Positions 23,501 to 34,525 of a stretch of 64,000 nucleotides of DNA are shown piece after piece (positions within the stretch are counted from its first letter, which is position 1; each line of letters starts with the position of its first letter). The position numbers were made by a program, and so were the translations under genes. Location: the NCBI GenBank assembly GCA_030248295.1, contig JASANH010001319.1, positions 248,001-312,000 of the forward strand, written 5' to 3'. Source of the stretch: Mesodorylaimus sp. YZB2_4. Lineage: Eukaryota; Nematoda; Enoplea; Dorylaimida; Dorylaimidae. A model generated the notes under the pieces. The model was not told where the DNA came from, made no database searches, and saw only the letters and a list, made by a program, of their open reading frames with translations.

Positions 23501-25881
23501 TCAAAATAGTCTCTTCAAATGCACTTCTGGAAACGAACAGAACCATTGACAATTTGAAGACCCAGTGTCAAGAAGCTTTTTGAAAGCAGCACATTTTGCG
23601 TAGAGGAGGAAAAAATTGAGAATAGAGAATCACATTTTTTTGTAGAAGTGCAGTAGCATCAGGATTGTGGACGAGAGGATCCTCTGCAAAATAACATGTT
23701 TACTTACGTTGCTAGCTTGTAATTTGTCGGATAGTTTTCTAATGGGAAATTTGCTTGTTCTTGTTTCAGTGAACAGTCTGACAACCGAAACTATGCAACC
23801 GTTCAACATCATAACCTATAGGCGGCCACGTGACAGAGGGTCAATCTCAGCATGAGCCCCTCAGAAAATGCTCCCTACGACACCATGATGGTGTTTTTAA
23901 AATTTGAATATACACAAAATCGAGTAACTGCGTAATCGGCCACATGCGCCGATGACTTTAAATTCAATTTCTAGTCGTTCAGAAGTGCTTCCCACCCTGC
24001 ACACCAGAGTTTTTTAATGCCATACTCTAAAGCCTGGTGAAATCACCAGCGACAAAAATGGACAAAGACTTTGCTCAGTTGCAGCGTGGTCGAAAGTGGG
24101 TCTGACCCTAGCCGGGACCACTGGTCGCTCTGCTGACAGTACGTTCTTCAGAAACGTAATGCGTGAAATGAAAGATCAGAGAAAATTAAGCTGCAAGAAA
24201 AATTCAGAAAAAGTCTAAATTTTTCCACCATTTTTGCTCACACTTTGAAAAAACCTTTGAACTGGTGTGAATTCAGGAATGATTCAACGAGCTGCACTAG
24301 CAGACAGACATGTGACGATATCTCGCAGACAGACTGCTCGCCGAGCTAATCCTCACTTTGCACACCGCAGGCACCTCAGTTCCCTTTCAGACATGTCTGG
24401 TCTGCAACGTCCGTCTGGTCGGCCTGGAGGACAGCCCACAGAGGTCGGCATTGGGCCCATATAAGTAATGGTCATATCTCTCAGAGAACACCTGAGCAAA
24501 AGATGAGGTTTTTCCAACTAATCCGACTGAAAGAAAGCTTGCTCTGACGAGGAGGCAAGACGTGACGGCAATGGGAGCGGCAATCTGCATTTTAAACAGG
24601 TCGTCCTAATTCCTTACGTGCCTTATCCTCCTACAGCGATGGAATCCGGAAGCAGTGTTTTGGCACGTAAGTTCAGAAATGTGGGCCGGGCATTAAAATG
24701 TTGTATTCGGAAGGAAGCTCGGTTGGGATCCCCGTGCGTGCGAATATGTTGTCATCACATAAGCCACTCCTAACTTTGCTTCCATACCTTCTCGACAACA
24801 TGTTTATAACGTGTACAGCACGTATGCCATCGTCTATAAGATCTTTGCTCTGGTATTTTCCTTGTTTTCTTGATTAGTTTGTTTAAAAAGAGTATTTTCC
24901 ACTTGAACATGGACAACATACGTCATTGCAGAGCCCCTTACAGTGCAGGTTTGCGAGCTGGTAGTTGGTAATTAGGGCTAATTATTTTCTGGATATCTCT
25001 GCAAGCGAACCATGCATAGTCGCAACTTGATGCTGCAAACAGACAAACCAAGCGTTTAGGAGTTACTGGATCAGAAGATCAGATTTATATGAAGGTTTTT
25101 GCATAGTGCTCATCTCCTTTTCTCATCGTTAGCTTTAGTCATGCCCTCAGTTAAAAAAGCAGGAAAAGAGAAAGATGTGTCGACGAAGTGAGGCAGTGAA
25201 GCATCCTTGCCCTCTTTAAGGAATGAATGGCACTGTGCATGTATAGCGGAGTTGTTATATTGCAAACCTAACGTCATTAATGCGAGGTTGAAATAAATAG
25301 GAAGTGCAAAGCTTGTTCTTGTGTTGTACTGATACAATTGCATGTTTTTTGCTGACTTCGGATAACAGTAACCTCGGTTTAACCAACAACTTTTTCGGAG
25401 GGTCGAGCGGTTGCTGTTAAGCTAGTTCGACTGTACTGTGCTCGACCCCAAGGTTGTTTTCTGACCGACCCCCTCTCTCTTGGGGAGGTTGCAAGTTCCT
25501 AACGCAGGAATCTGACAGATGCCGCGGCGCGGTGGTGCAACGGTTCGGCATTCGTCTCTCTGTATTGCTTGGACGAGAGTGGCTTTGGTCGCAGTTACTT
25601 CAAAGCGGTTTTATTTTACAAAATCTACGATGCCTATGCGGCTTATTCGAATTGATATTTTCAGCATCCGGCAGATATAGGACTGCGTAGGAACTCCAGG
25701 ACGCCTGCCGAGCCTCACCATTGTAACAAAGCATAGGACTGCATCTTTTACCCAGTCATTTCAACGTAGTGCCCTTGTTTTATGAAACTCCTTACCGAAT
25801 CACATCGTGGTGAAAGGGCCAAAAGCTTTTAAAAGCACAGGAAAACAAAGACAGAAATACATTCGAGAATAGCTATCCCTG
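20570..25881. other. Gene-free stretch of about 5.3 kb
   Basis: I found no exon of a recognisable family on either strand. Open frames at 20755-21156 and 22921-23220 (minus) have no family resemblance and no in-phase splice partners. A tRNA-like B-box word (GTGGGAGTCGAAC) occurs near 21925, and one SINE-like copy is listed separately. This region should hold the promoter of the Moco sulfurase. Confidence 0.5.
25520..25605 (+). repeat. tRNA-derived SINE-like fragment
   Basis: GCGGTGGTGCAACGGTTCGG followed by a segment containing GTATTGCTTGGACGAGAG. It is about 85 percent identical by eye to the reverse complement of 60130-60195, where the B box is also present. The GGTGGTGCAACGG word resembles a polymerase III A box. 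This copy lacks the B box. Confidence 0.65.
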
Positions 25882-26520
25882 TCAGCTCAATGGAAAAGTG
25901 CTCGTTGAGCGGAAGATCTCGCTGGAAAACGCTTCGAGAATACGGGCTCTGGTCTGCTCCCCACACAACCTGGCTAGAAAGCTTAACTGGTGGCTATCTA
26001 GAGGATAAAACGGGCTTTGGCCAACAAAAATTTTAAAAAAATCGGACACCTCTCGCTGGTCACCCTGTTCGTAATACATATCAAGTAGCAACTGCACGGA
26101 AAAAAGATGGGTCTTACTCCTCTTCGAGAAAGTTGCACTTTACGTTTCAACCGAAATCTAAATACTTCCAGGAGAGTTCATCGAGAATGGCGCGAAAGAT
26201 TGCAACAATTTTTTACTCTAACATGCTAACACAGTACCCGAGGACCCCGCGACCAAACTACCGGAAATTTTGATCTGTTCGGGATATATCGATCAAAACA
26301 TCATGTGAAATGGACACCTGTCCAGTAGCCGAAGAGTCCGCAAATTTGACCATTGCCATGCCTCGCCCTCGCAGACACACTGTATCAACAATATCGCAGA
26401 CTTTGCAGGATAAGCTCGGAGCAAAATAAATAAACTGACTGTTCATCCCCAGTCTGATTCGTCCACGCAGAATGACTTGTGATAAGTGGCCAGTGTACTT
26501 GAGCATCACGAGTAAAATTT
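25882..26520 (-). CDS. Unrecognised coding-like exons, possible PPR/TPR-type helical protein
   Basis: Two minus-strand blocks look like exons. Block 26520-26262 follows a TTTAG acceptor and ends at CCG|GTAGTT. It contains MLKYTGHLSQVILRG and MAMVKFADSSATGQ. Block 26091-25882 follows a good acceptor (TTCCGTGCAG) and runs to a stop. It reads LLLDMYYEQGDQREVSDFF and later FLARLCGEQTRARILEAF. The LLDMYYEQGD phrase resembles a pentatricopeptide or TPR-like helix pair, but I cannot name the gene. The two blocks do not join in phase directly, so an intermediate exon would be needed, and no start exon was identified. It would be divergent to the carrier gene starting at 26780. It could also be a decaying gene. 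Confidence 0.35.
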
Positions 26521-26779
26521 CTAAATTCCGCCTCCTGTATCCCGCCGTCTGCTACAGCTAACTTTCGGGTTGAGGGTCTAAGCTTCGTCCTAGCTAACGT
26601 GCACGTTTTGCAACTTATAAGCTTATAATTTTGCACGCATGCTTTGACTTTTGGACGGTGAAATTTTGTGTAATTTTTGACGTTTTCTATCGACAAATTC
26701 TATCTTTTTCGTCTTTTGACCCAATTCTTCAGTCTTTTGGGTTTGTTTGTATGAGTGGAAATCGTCACATTAAAAAATT

Positions 26780-29700
26780 ATGTCTGACAGAACGAAAAGA
26801 CAAAGTAGATGGTATTTTGGTGGATTGGCCTCGGCTGGTGCAGCTTGTTGTACGCATCCATTGGATTTGTTGAAAGTGAGGATTTTTGACCTTTTTTGTA
26901 TAGCAGCTTTTGAAACTTAGATATAAAGTTACAGTACAGCCTTAATTCTTGCGCTTTTTCTTTAGGTTCATTTGCAAACACAACAAGAAGGGAAATTGAG
27001 TTTGGGAAAACTAGCGGTGAAAATTGTTCGATCAGACGGTATTTTGGGTTTGTATAATGGATTATCGGCCAGTTTACTTCGACAGGTATGCTTTTTGCTC
27101 GCTTTGGTCGGTTTTGCTTGACAAAATATGGAAAACATTGACGCACATTTTCAAATACATTCGGACTTGTTTTCGGGGTACCTGAATTTGTTTGGTTGAT
27201 AAGAATGCAAAATCGATTACGTTGCAGTCGCAAATCAGATGACCTTTTGTCTGTTCAGGTGGCACCCCGCACCGCATTGCTCAGTCACTCGATGCCATAG
27301 TCATACTTTATACTCAAGCGCCACCGACACACCTAGGGAGTATAACTGAAACACAGAAAAATGCCAGTGATTTAGAGATTTGTGCATAAAATGAAGCCCA
27401 ACTTTCGCATGGTTACATTTCCAAATTTTTCCTATATTGGTTTATTTGTGATTTCTTTTTTCAGCTCACATATTCGACAACTCGCTTTGGTATGTACGAA
27501 GCAATGAAGAAAAGATTCCCTGATGGTGAGTAATACGTATCGATTTGTTAGCTGATAATCGCACCTGAGCCGTATTACAGAACCGTTTTCCAGCCAGACT
27601 TTCCAGTGAGGTGACTGGATTCTAGCGAGATGGCTGCGTTTGCTATTACAGAGACAATTACAGTCACAAAATTGCAGTCACTAGGTGAACCTGAAAATAG
27701 TCACTAGGTAGAAAACACCTAAAAAGCTATTCCATAAAAAGTTGTCGCCCCAATCAACTACCAAAGGTAACTGGAAAAAATCTTCAGGTGCTCTCGGTCG
27801 CTTGAAACTGTTGTCTGTCAGTGAGGTTTCTCATGGCTTTTACGCTAGTTAAAAACAGCGTTTTTATGAATATCGTATGTAGGTCACTGTGCAGCGATGT
27901 TATTAGTCTCTGGGTGCGTCAATTCGGCTTATTGAAGAGGGCGCTTTCGTCTAGCAGAGCTCCCTCTGATCTTCCACAATTCCAAAGTAGGGTCCTAGGA
28001 TAAGATTAAAGCCACATTGAAATTTTTACTGCACATGAGTAACCGCAGTGGTCTCAAGGAGACGGTAGAACAGCCAGTACAGTTTGCTGTTTTTGATTAA
28101 GATGTGGCCACATTAGCCTCCTACAGTACTTCCTGGGACGCTACGCCCCGAGTAGCCTGAGTTTGTTAAAACACACTTAGACCAACCTGGATTACTATGC
28201 CAGTACTTAAACCCTTCTCCAGTTAGTACGCTGTGCGTGTACTGCCTCAGTGTCTAAAAAACTTTTCTCATTTCCAGATAGACATAGAAGAGTTACAGAA
28301 ATTTGTTAAAATATCAAAGTATTGTGGCCTGTTCTGGGTTTGATCCCTGTAATCGAAATCAGTTTGTAAACCTAATCTTTGATGCCCTTGCGCACCGTGC
28401 CGTGGGTGACTCAGCCAGTGCAGTGGAGATGCTATTAGTGGAGAGACGGAAGCTAATCGAGTAGACAGTCTTAGCTGGCGAACACCGACTGGGCTCACAG
28501 CCAACTTGCATCGCCCGAGCTAGTCGGGCTCCATAGCCCTTGATTGGAGGTGCTCCTAGTGGAAACGCTGCTGTGTGTTCTGTCCGTCGCTCTCCCTTTC
28601 CTACAAGTTGGGTGAAGCCCCCCCCCCAAATATATAAAAAACATCATCGGGTTAACTATGTGGAATAATAGTGTAGATCTAAAAGTTTTTATTTGCCGCC
28701 CTGCATCGAGTCATACTCCCAGCTTACAGCGTACATATGTAGCAAAATACATACGGAGCTCGTTGGAATGTGCGAACTTTGTCACTGGAAAATCACAGCG
28801 ATTATACTTTGTTTTTGGAATAGGTACAAATAGTTAGTTCTTCCTGCAGTCACCGCAATTGACTTTCACAGCGAGCTCCTTGGAATATTTCACAGTCACC
28901 TCATTGAAAAATTACAGTTACCTCGCTGGAATTTTCGCTTCATGTCACTTTTTTCCAGTAAACTTTTTGGAATACGGCCTCTGATGACAAAGTTCCTTTT
29001 AGACAAAGGACCGATTCCGTTTTATCAAAAAGTCTTGCTGGCCGGTGTGTCGGGCGGATGTGGTGGTTTCGTTGGCACGCCAGGTGATATGGTTAATGTT
29101 CGAATGCAGAACGATATGAAATTGCCGCCGGAAATGCGTAGAAAGTAGGTCTAGGTTTGAATGATCTCCATAAATCCCATGAATTTTCAATCAAATTTTA
29201 AGTAGTTTTCATCAATCTTGTCCAGGTGTAAAAAATCATCCAAGCGTACAAAATGAAAGTGATCTTATCAATACTAGGGGAAAATACGGGTTGTGATATA
29301 TACTGTATATACTTGAACAACGAAAAATTTTACATTTTGTACCCTAAATTGGGCAAAGTATTTAAAAAATTTGAATTTTTACCATGAAAATGTTCCAAAT
29401 TTCAAATTTCTTGTGATATTCAGCAGAAATATTAGGGTTACACTATGATATAATGTAATTTACAGTAATAAAGGACAATATAATTTCAGTTACAAGCACG
29501 CATTGGACGGATTATATCGCGTTATGAAAGAGGAAGGGGCGCTCAAATGTTTCAATGGCGCCACCATGGCAACTGTTCGTGCAGTGGTTATGACTATTGG
29601 CCAGGTATGTAGTGTGTCTGGACTGGAGTCAACTAGTGAGACCTCGCGCTGGGTGGGAAGGGCAGTATCAGGGTCAGTCAAGGTCGGAGTGTGTGTTGAG

Positions 29701-32700
29701 GTGGAATGACTTGGGCTCAGTTGGGGTGACTTGCTTGGGCTTGGTTGACTTTTGCTCAGGTTGGGCTGGCCAGTGGACTGGTTTCTTCTTCACTGTTGGA
29801 GGAATAGCGGTGGGTATAGCACTGGTGGAAGTAGCACTCCCAGGCGGTCAGGAGATGGATAGCCTCTTATAGCAGGAACCACTCTTTTATAATTTTCAGC
29901 CATTTCTCCAGTTCACCTGAATCTTTGCTCTGAGGTCTCATTTCTCCCCTGCGCGGCAATGGAAGCGATGGCTACACTGTTTTTATATGGTTGGGATAAA
30001 ACAGCGAAAATGTGGGACTAGAATATGAGAAGCAGAAACTTGCAGTTTCAAAAACCCATTATCGATTTCTGTGCTGATGAGATAAAGAATTCGAGTTGGC
30101 CAAGTTGCACGTTAAGCGAAAGTGTTATTTGCCTTTCAGCTAGCCTTCTACGATCAGTTCAAGCAGTGGTTGTTGCTAACGCCCGTTTTCCAGGACAATA
30201 TTGGTACTCACTTCACGGCCAGCTTGTTAGCTGTAAGTAGAGAGCGTGCTGATTATGTACGAGCCAAGGTGTCACTCGCTTGCTGGTCTACAGCGCATGC
30301 ATTGGCCGATCCGCTAGGGCTGAGAGTGTGTCCAGTCAAATGTCATGTAGATTAAAAATGTGGGAGCAGGATTGCTCACTGTGGCTACTGTATGGCATGG
30401 GTATTGGGTGTTATTTGCGATAAGTCAGTCTAGCTGGCCCTTTGTTGTGTGACTGGCAGCAGACACAGTGTGATGGGCGCCTCCATGTCCATGTCCTGTT
30501 TGTATTGTCCTGCACTAGACTATATGTCTTCCTGTGTGCTGCTGCTCTGGAAGGAGACCTAGAGGCGTCGAGATAGAGCTCGACTGGCTTCCATGTTTTA
30601 CGAGAGATTGGCATAGATAACTAGTTTTTGGACATGGCATCTGCTAGGCTAGGTTGGTCAGAGTGTACAGTATGTGGGCAACCTCTCCATTGACTCCCTA
30701 ATCGTGAGGTGTAGGAATGGTGGTCATCAGGAAACGATATACGTACACATCCACGTCTGGTCTGTGCCTCGCAGTAGAGAGTCATGGCGAGTGGGAGAGG
30801 ATTATCCATCTCTTATGGCTGGGAGACGTCGCCCCCCCCCCCTGTTGAATCTCCTCAGCCGCAGACAGTCCTAGACTCGTCTTGCTTGCTGCAGTCGGAG
30901 TTTTGTTCCACTGACTTTGGTTGGCCCCATCCTCTCCCATGCCCGGAAGCGCTTGGGCTGCAGCTGCGTGACTTATTCGAGCCTTGCACCACATCGCACA
31001 TTGGGCAAGTGTCCTGGGCCTGGGCCCGATTTCGCGAACATTGCCAAAATTTAGGACGCTCAAATCAAAGTGATGTAGGATAGAACTTCGGGTGTCCTAA
31101 GGTTTAGGGCATGTACGTATTGATTGTGAAACCAGGCCTTGGTTTTATGTAGATATGGCGGTTTCAATGGCTGATAAGCAGTAGAATCTCAAGTGCCGAA
31201 GTGTGCCCATGCATCTTTTCTGTCCACGTGAGATGTACGCACTGACCGAAGCACTGCGTGTGGACGGGCCGAGTCTCTGATGCTTGCATATTGGAATGGG
31301 CTGGGAGAGTGGCTACAGCAGCCTGCTTATTGTCTGCTGTACTTTCTCTTGTCCAGATTTCTTAGTCTGCTACTTGAGCGCTCGTTCGGGATCACGACCC
31401 TGGTCGGGACTGCCCTGCCTGTCACGGCCGACCTGATTGATCCCAATCAAACTTGGTTAGGATTTCAAAACAGCCAAATCGGTCTTTTGATTCGCGCCAG
31501 CTAGGTGTTTGGAGCGGGGGGGGGGAGTAGACGGATGGATGATGGGATTCATTTAATGCATTCAGAGGTCAAAATCAATACGCAGTATACTCTAGAATCG
31601 ATGTCGGAATATCGAAAAAGAGCATGATATTCAAATTCAGCACTAGCGTAAGAGGTGGCCAAAATTCTGTGTCGCTATCTCATTTATTTCAGAAGTCGAG
31701 ATTTTCGTTTGCCAGTGGTCCCCACTTTTTTTACATGGGTGCTGGAGGTCCAAAAAGTTTGGCTACCCTACTAAAACGTTGGTGCTGAGTCTGAATTATC
31801 ATACTCTTTTTTTAATATTCCGACATCGATTCTAGAGTGTACCTCGTCTTGATCGGGTACAGCAGCGATTATATGCGAGCATAGAAACCAGCCCGATGTG
31901 AGCACTAGATTGTGAGTCGTTTTGTCTGGATGAGTCAGACGAGAAGCTTTGCATAACAGAGTGCTACCGTGCCTGGCAAGCGAGGTAGCGAGGGTGGCCG
32001 ACTGAAGACGGCGGGACAAAAACTCTGGCTGGATGTGGCAAGTCTTGCGATTATACCTGCGGCTGAAACATCCACTGGAGTGGTTGACGTCTCCTAGCCA
32101 GGGGGATCGATTACTCTCTCCCACTCGCCATGGCCTGCCGGCAGGTTACACGAGCATTGTCATAACCGCCAAAGACCCCTATGTACTGTGTACAGTACTA
32201 GTCCCCCCCCCCCCAAAGGAACGCTGCGCCACTGTAAGGCTTTACAAGAATGCTAGATGTCATGTACGAATTAGAAATGTCACGTTCAAAAACAACTGTT
32301 AGAGACCAATGTGGAGCAGTTCTTAAAAATTATGGTGCGCTGTCAGCTACTTTACGGCCAAGTCGCTGAACGTTTTTCGATTTTCAGGCTGGAGTGGCCA
32401 CCACGATCACACAACCATTGGACGTGATGAAGACACGAATGATGAATGCGAAACCAGGCGAATTCAAAGGAGTCATGGATTGTGCCGTATTTACAGCGAA
32501 ATTGGGACCCTTGGGATTTTTTAAGGTAAAGGTTTTATCATCTGCGGCGGAAGTTATAGGACGTACAGTGTTTTTAAGAATATGTAGTTCAATTGAGACG
32601 GCATATTTGAGGGTTTTGGATAAGAAGCAAAACTTTTGCTGCAGACACAACCAAAAGGTGAAACATGAAAAGAAATGGGCTCGACTTGGGTACCTGTTAG

Positions 32701-33963
32701 ACTGCAGAGGAGTATCGTTTGGGATGGGGATGTTCTATGCGCATATTTAGATCCGTGCGTAATCTGTTTCTTTAAAGTTTTTTATTTTAAAGTTTAGCTT
32801 ACTTTTTGTTTTTTTTTGTTAAGTCGCAAGTACCTCCAGCAAGCATTAGTTACGGCTGCTCTATGCCATCCTGGATGCCATGATGGTCTGTGCAGGGTCA
32901 ACCGTAGTCGTGGTCCACATTTCTTATCAATCACTAACCTTGAAGCCAGCATCGGCCGAGCCGAGCCGACTAAAAATGTGTTGGCCATATGATTTGATCG
33001 ATCAGAAAAAGTCAAACGAATAACCCACCCAGTAGGCTGGGTCGGGTCGGCCGATGCTGACAGGAGGCGATGAATGTGACATTTCTGCAGTAGACTGGCC
33101 TATGGACTAAAATTGTGCGCTCGATCTTAGGGCTATGTTCCGGCATTTGTACGCTTGGCTCCTCATACAATTTTAACATTCATATTTTTCGAACAATTGC
33201 GCTTGCAATTTGGTTTGAATCCTTCGCCGGCCGCTGCTACAAAAAAAGCAAAAGAGAGCTAAGAAGAGCTTGAAGTTTTTGAAAATTTGCTGCTAGTTAG
33301 CACAGTAGATCTTGGAAAAGAGGAATTTTGCAGTATTTAGTTCTTGGCTGATTGATTGGTTAAATTTTTAAGAGTATCTGCGCTGAGTGTGTGTTGGGTG
33401 TTGCTACAGTGTCAGTATTAGGATTCCTCGCACCCCACGGGCAGTGTGATGAGGGTGTTGGTGGCTGATCTGATATGCTTCGACGTCATAATGGGTCTGT
33501 ATTTACCTCTGTGATAGGTCAGATGGTCGTGATATGTTCTAGGATGTGTCATCAGGTCAGACAGGTTGGTATTGTTTCTAGGTGCATATTAGGGTAGAGA
33601 GCGAAAAATGAAGTTTTGTGTCCAGAGCATTATAGCTCTGGGTTGAAATGTGATAGTTTCTTACGGTGAAATGTGCAGTTTTTGTGATTAAACATGAAGT
33701 CTGCGGATCTGCATTTTGTGAAACTGATAAGATATGGTGATAAGCTGTGACTGACGACGAGTGTCTAATTCACATAACCAGATTAAGCAAAGTTGTCCCC
33801 TGACTCATCCTGTTTCTCAACCCTAACACCATTCGTTTTGCAGGGCTACATCCCAGCATTTGTTCGTCTCGCCCCGCACACGATCCTCATGTTCATATTT
33901 TTTGAACAACTGCGCATGCAATTCGGTTACGATCCGCCACCGAAAAAGACGGCCAGCCAATAA
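26780..33963 (+). CDS. SLC25A10: Mitochondrial dicarboxylate carrier (SLC25A10 type)
   Basis: Inner mitochondrial membrane carrier that exchanges malate or succinate for phosphate, sulfate or thiosulfate. Exons: 26780-26875, 26966-27085, 27465-27525, 29003-29144, 29490-29604, 30140-30232, 32388-32525, 33844-33963. All join in phase to 294 residues, the usual length. The start is ATG in MSDRTKRQSRWYFGGLAS, the family's N-terminus. The three carrier repeats carry signature motifs HPLDLLK, TPGDMVNVR (the Asn variant is typical of this carrier) and QPLDVMKTR. Also visible are GLSASLLRQLTYSTTRFGMY, ALDGLYRVMKEEG and RLAPHTILMFIFFEQLR. An extra in-frame terminal exon lies at 33131-33262 (separate entry). 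A possible AATAAA is at 34373-34378. Introns contain a MITE-like element and dispersed repeats. Confidence 0.95.
31585..31842. repeat. MITE-like inverted-repeat element
   Basis: The arm from 31585 (GTATACTCTAGAATCGATGT...) recurs inverted and ends near 31842, with about 55-60 bases of arm at roughly 85-90 percent identity by eye and about 140 bases between. No open frame. It is intronic in the carrier gene (intron before exon 7). Element borders are approximate. Confidence 0.75.
32030..32150. repeat. Dispersed repeat family 'GGCTGAAACATCAACC', copy 2
   Basis: Contains GGCAAGTCTTGCGATTATAC, CTGCGGCTGAAACATCCACT, GGTTGACGTCTCCTAGCCAG, GATCGATTACTCTC and CCCACTCGCCATGGCCTGCC. It is closest to the copy at 41740-41850. 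It is intronic in the carrier gene. Confidence 0.8.
32945..33062. repeat. Small GCCGA-rich inverted repeat
   Basis: CAGCATCGGCCGAGCCGAGC near 32947 is mirrored by GTCGGGTCGGCCGATGCTG near 33043-33061, about 116 bases end to end. The ends are made of CCGAG/CCGAC pentamer-like words, comparable in style to the GGATC and GTACC arrays elsewhere in the window. It lies in the last intron of the carrier gene, just upstream of the alternative terminal exon. Confidence 0.65.
33131..33262 (+). CDS. SLC25A10: Alternative terminal exon of the dicarboxylate carrier
   Basis: It follows an AG acceptor (TCGATCTTAG) and opens in the same phase as the distal last exon. It begins GYVPAFVRLAPHTILTFIFF and ends EQLRLQFGLNPSPAAATKKA-KES before TAA (43 residues). 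The distal exon at 33844 begins GYIPAFVRLAPHTILMFIFF. The first 29 residues are almost identical in protein but differ at many third codon positions, so the copy is old and held by selection. Only one of the two can end a given mRNA, giving 298- or 294-residue isoforms with different C-terminal tails (basic KKAKES versus PPPKKTASQ). Whether both are used cannot be seen here. Confidence 0.85.
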   Translation, partial: GYVPAFVRLAPHTILTFIFFEQLRLQFGLNPSPAAATKKAKES

Positions 33964-34525
33964 GCGTGATTTCCAGTTATCGATTTCCAACAACGAAGTG
34001 CTCATTTTGATAATGGTCTAGTGATTAATTATTAGTCATGGCCGTGGTGCTTATAGTTAATATTAGTGCCATTTTCGAGGGTCGACTTGGTGCGGGCAGA
34101 ACTCGGATTGGTTGGATATTGCCATTTAATTCTTACTAACATCCTGTCAACAGCGAAGGAGGTGCTGGGTTTGTTCAGCTTCAGGTTGGGTTTTGAATAC
34201 ATGCCACACGCGAATGAGATCGGCCACTTTCATGCCCTTCCAGTGAGTGCAACAGTGCACCTGCAACAGTGTCTTCGTTATTGCACCTGATATGCTAAAC
34301 CGCTTCCAAGTCGCTCTCTGATTGGCTCCCTTGTTCTAAGCCCCGCCCCTTTCGTCTCATTCTTACACGTGCAATAAATGCTTTTTGCTTCCTGAACACA
34401 AAAAACTATCGAATCAGAAACGAACTGTAGCAGAAAATAACTTGTACATCTGCTCTAATTCCTCCACATATGCTTCATGATAAAATAACTAGGGCAGTTC
34501 AAAAACTATACTGATTCTTTCACAC
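33964..34525. other. Convergent intergenic region between the carrier and the first KDM3-like gene
   Basis: About 560 bases separate two stop codons on opposite strands. A plus-strand AATAAA at 34373-34378 is the only obvious processing signal. No gene is seen. Confidence 0.6.

Noticed and set aside
30782-31083. Opposed open frames of about 95-100 codons on both strands
   Set aside because: GC-rich, low-complexity, inside a carrier intron; no family resemblance.
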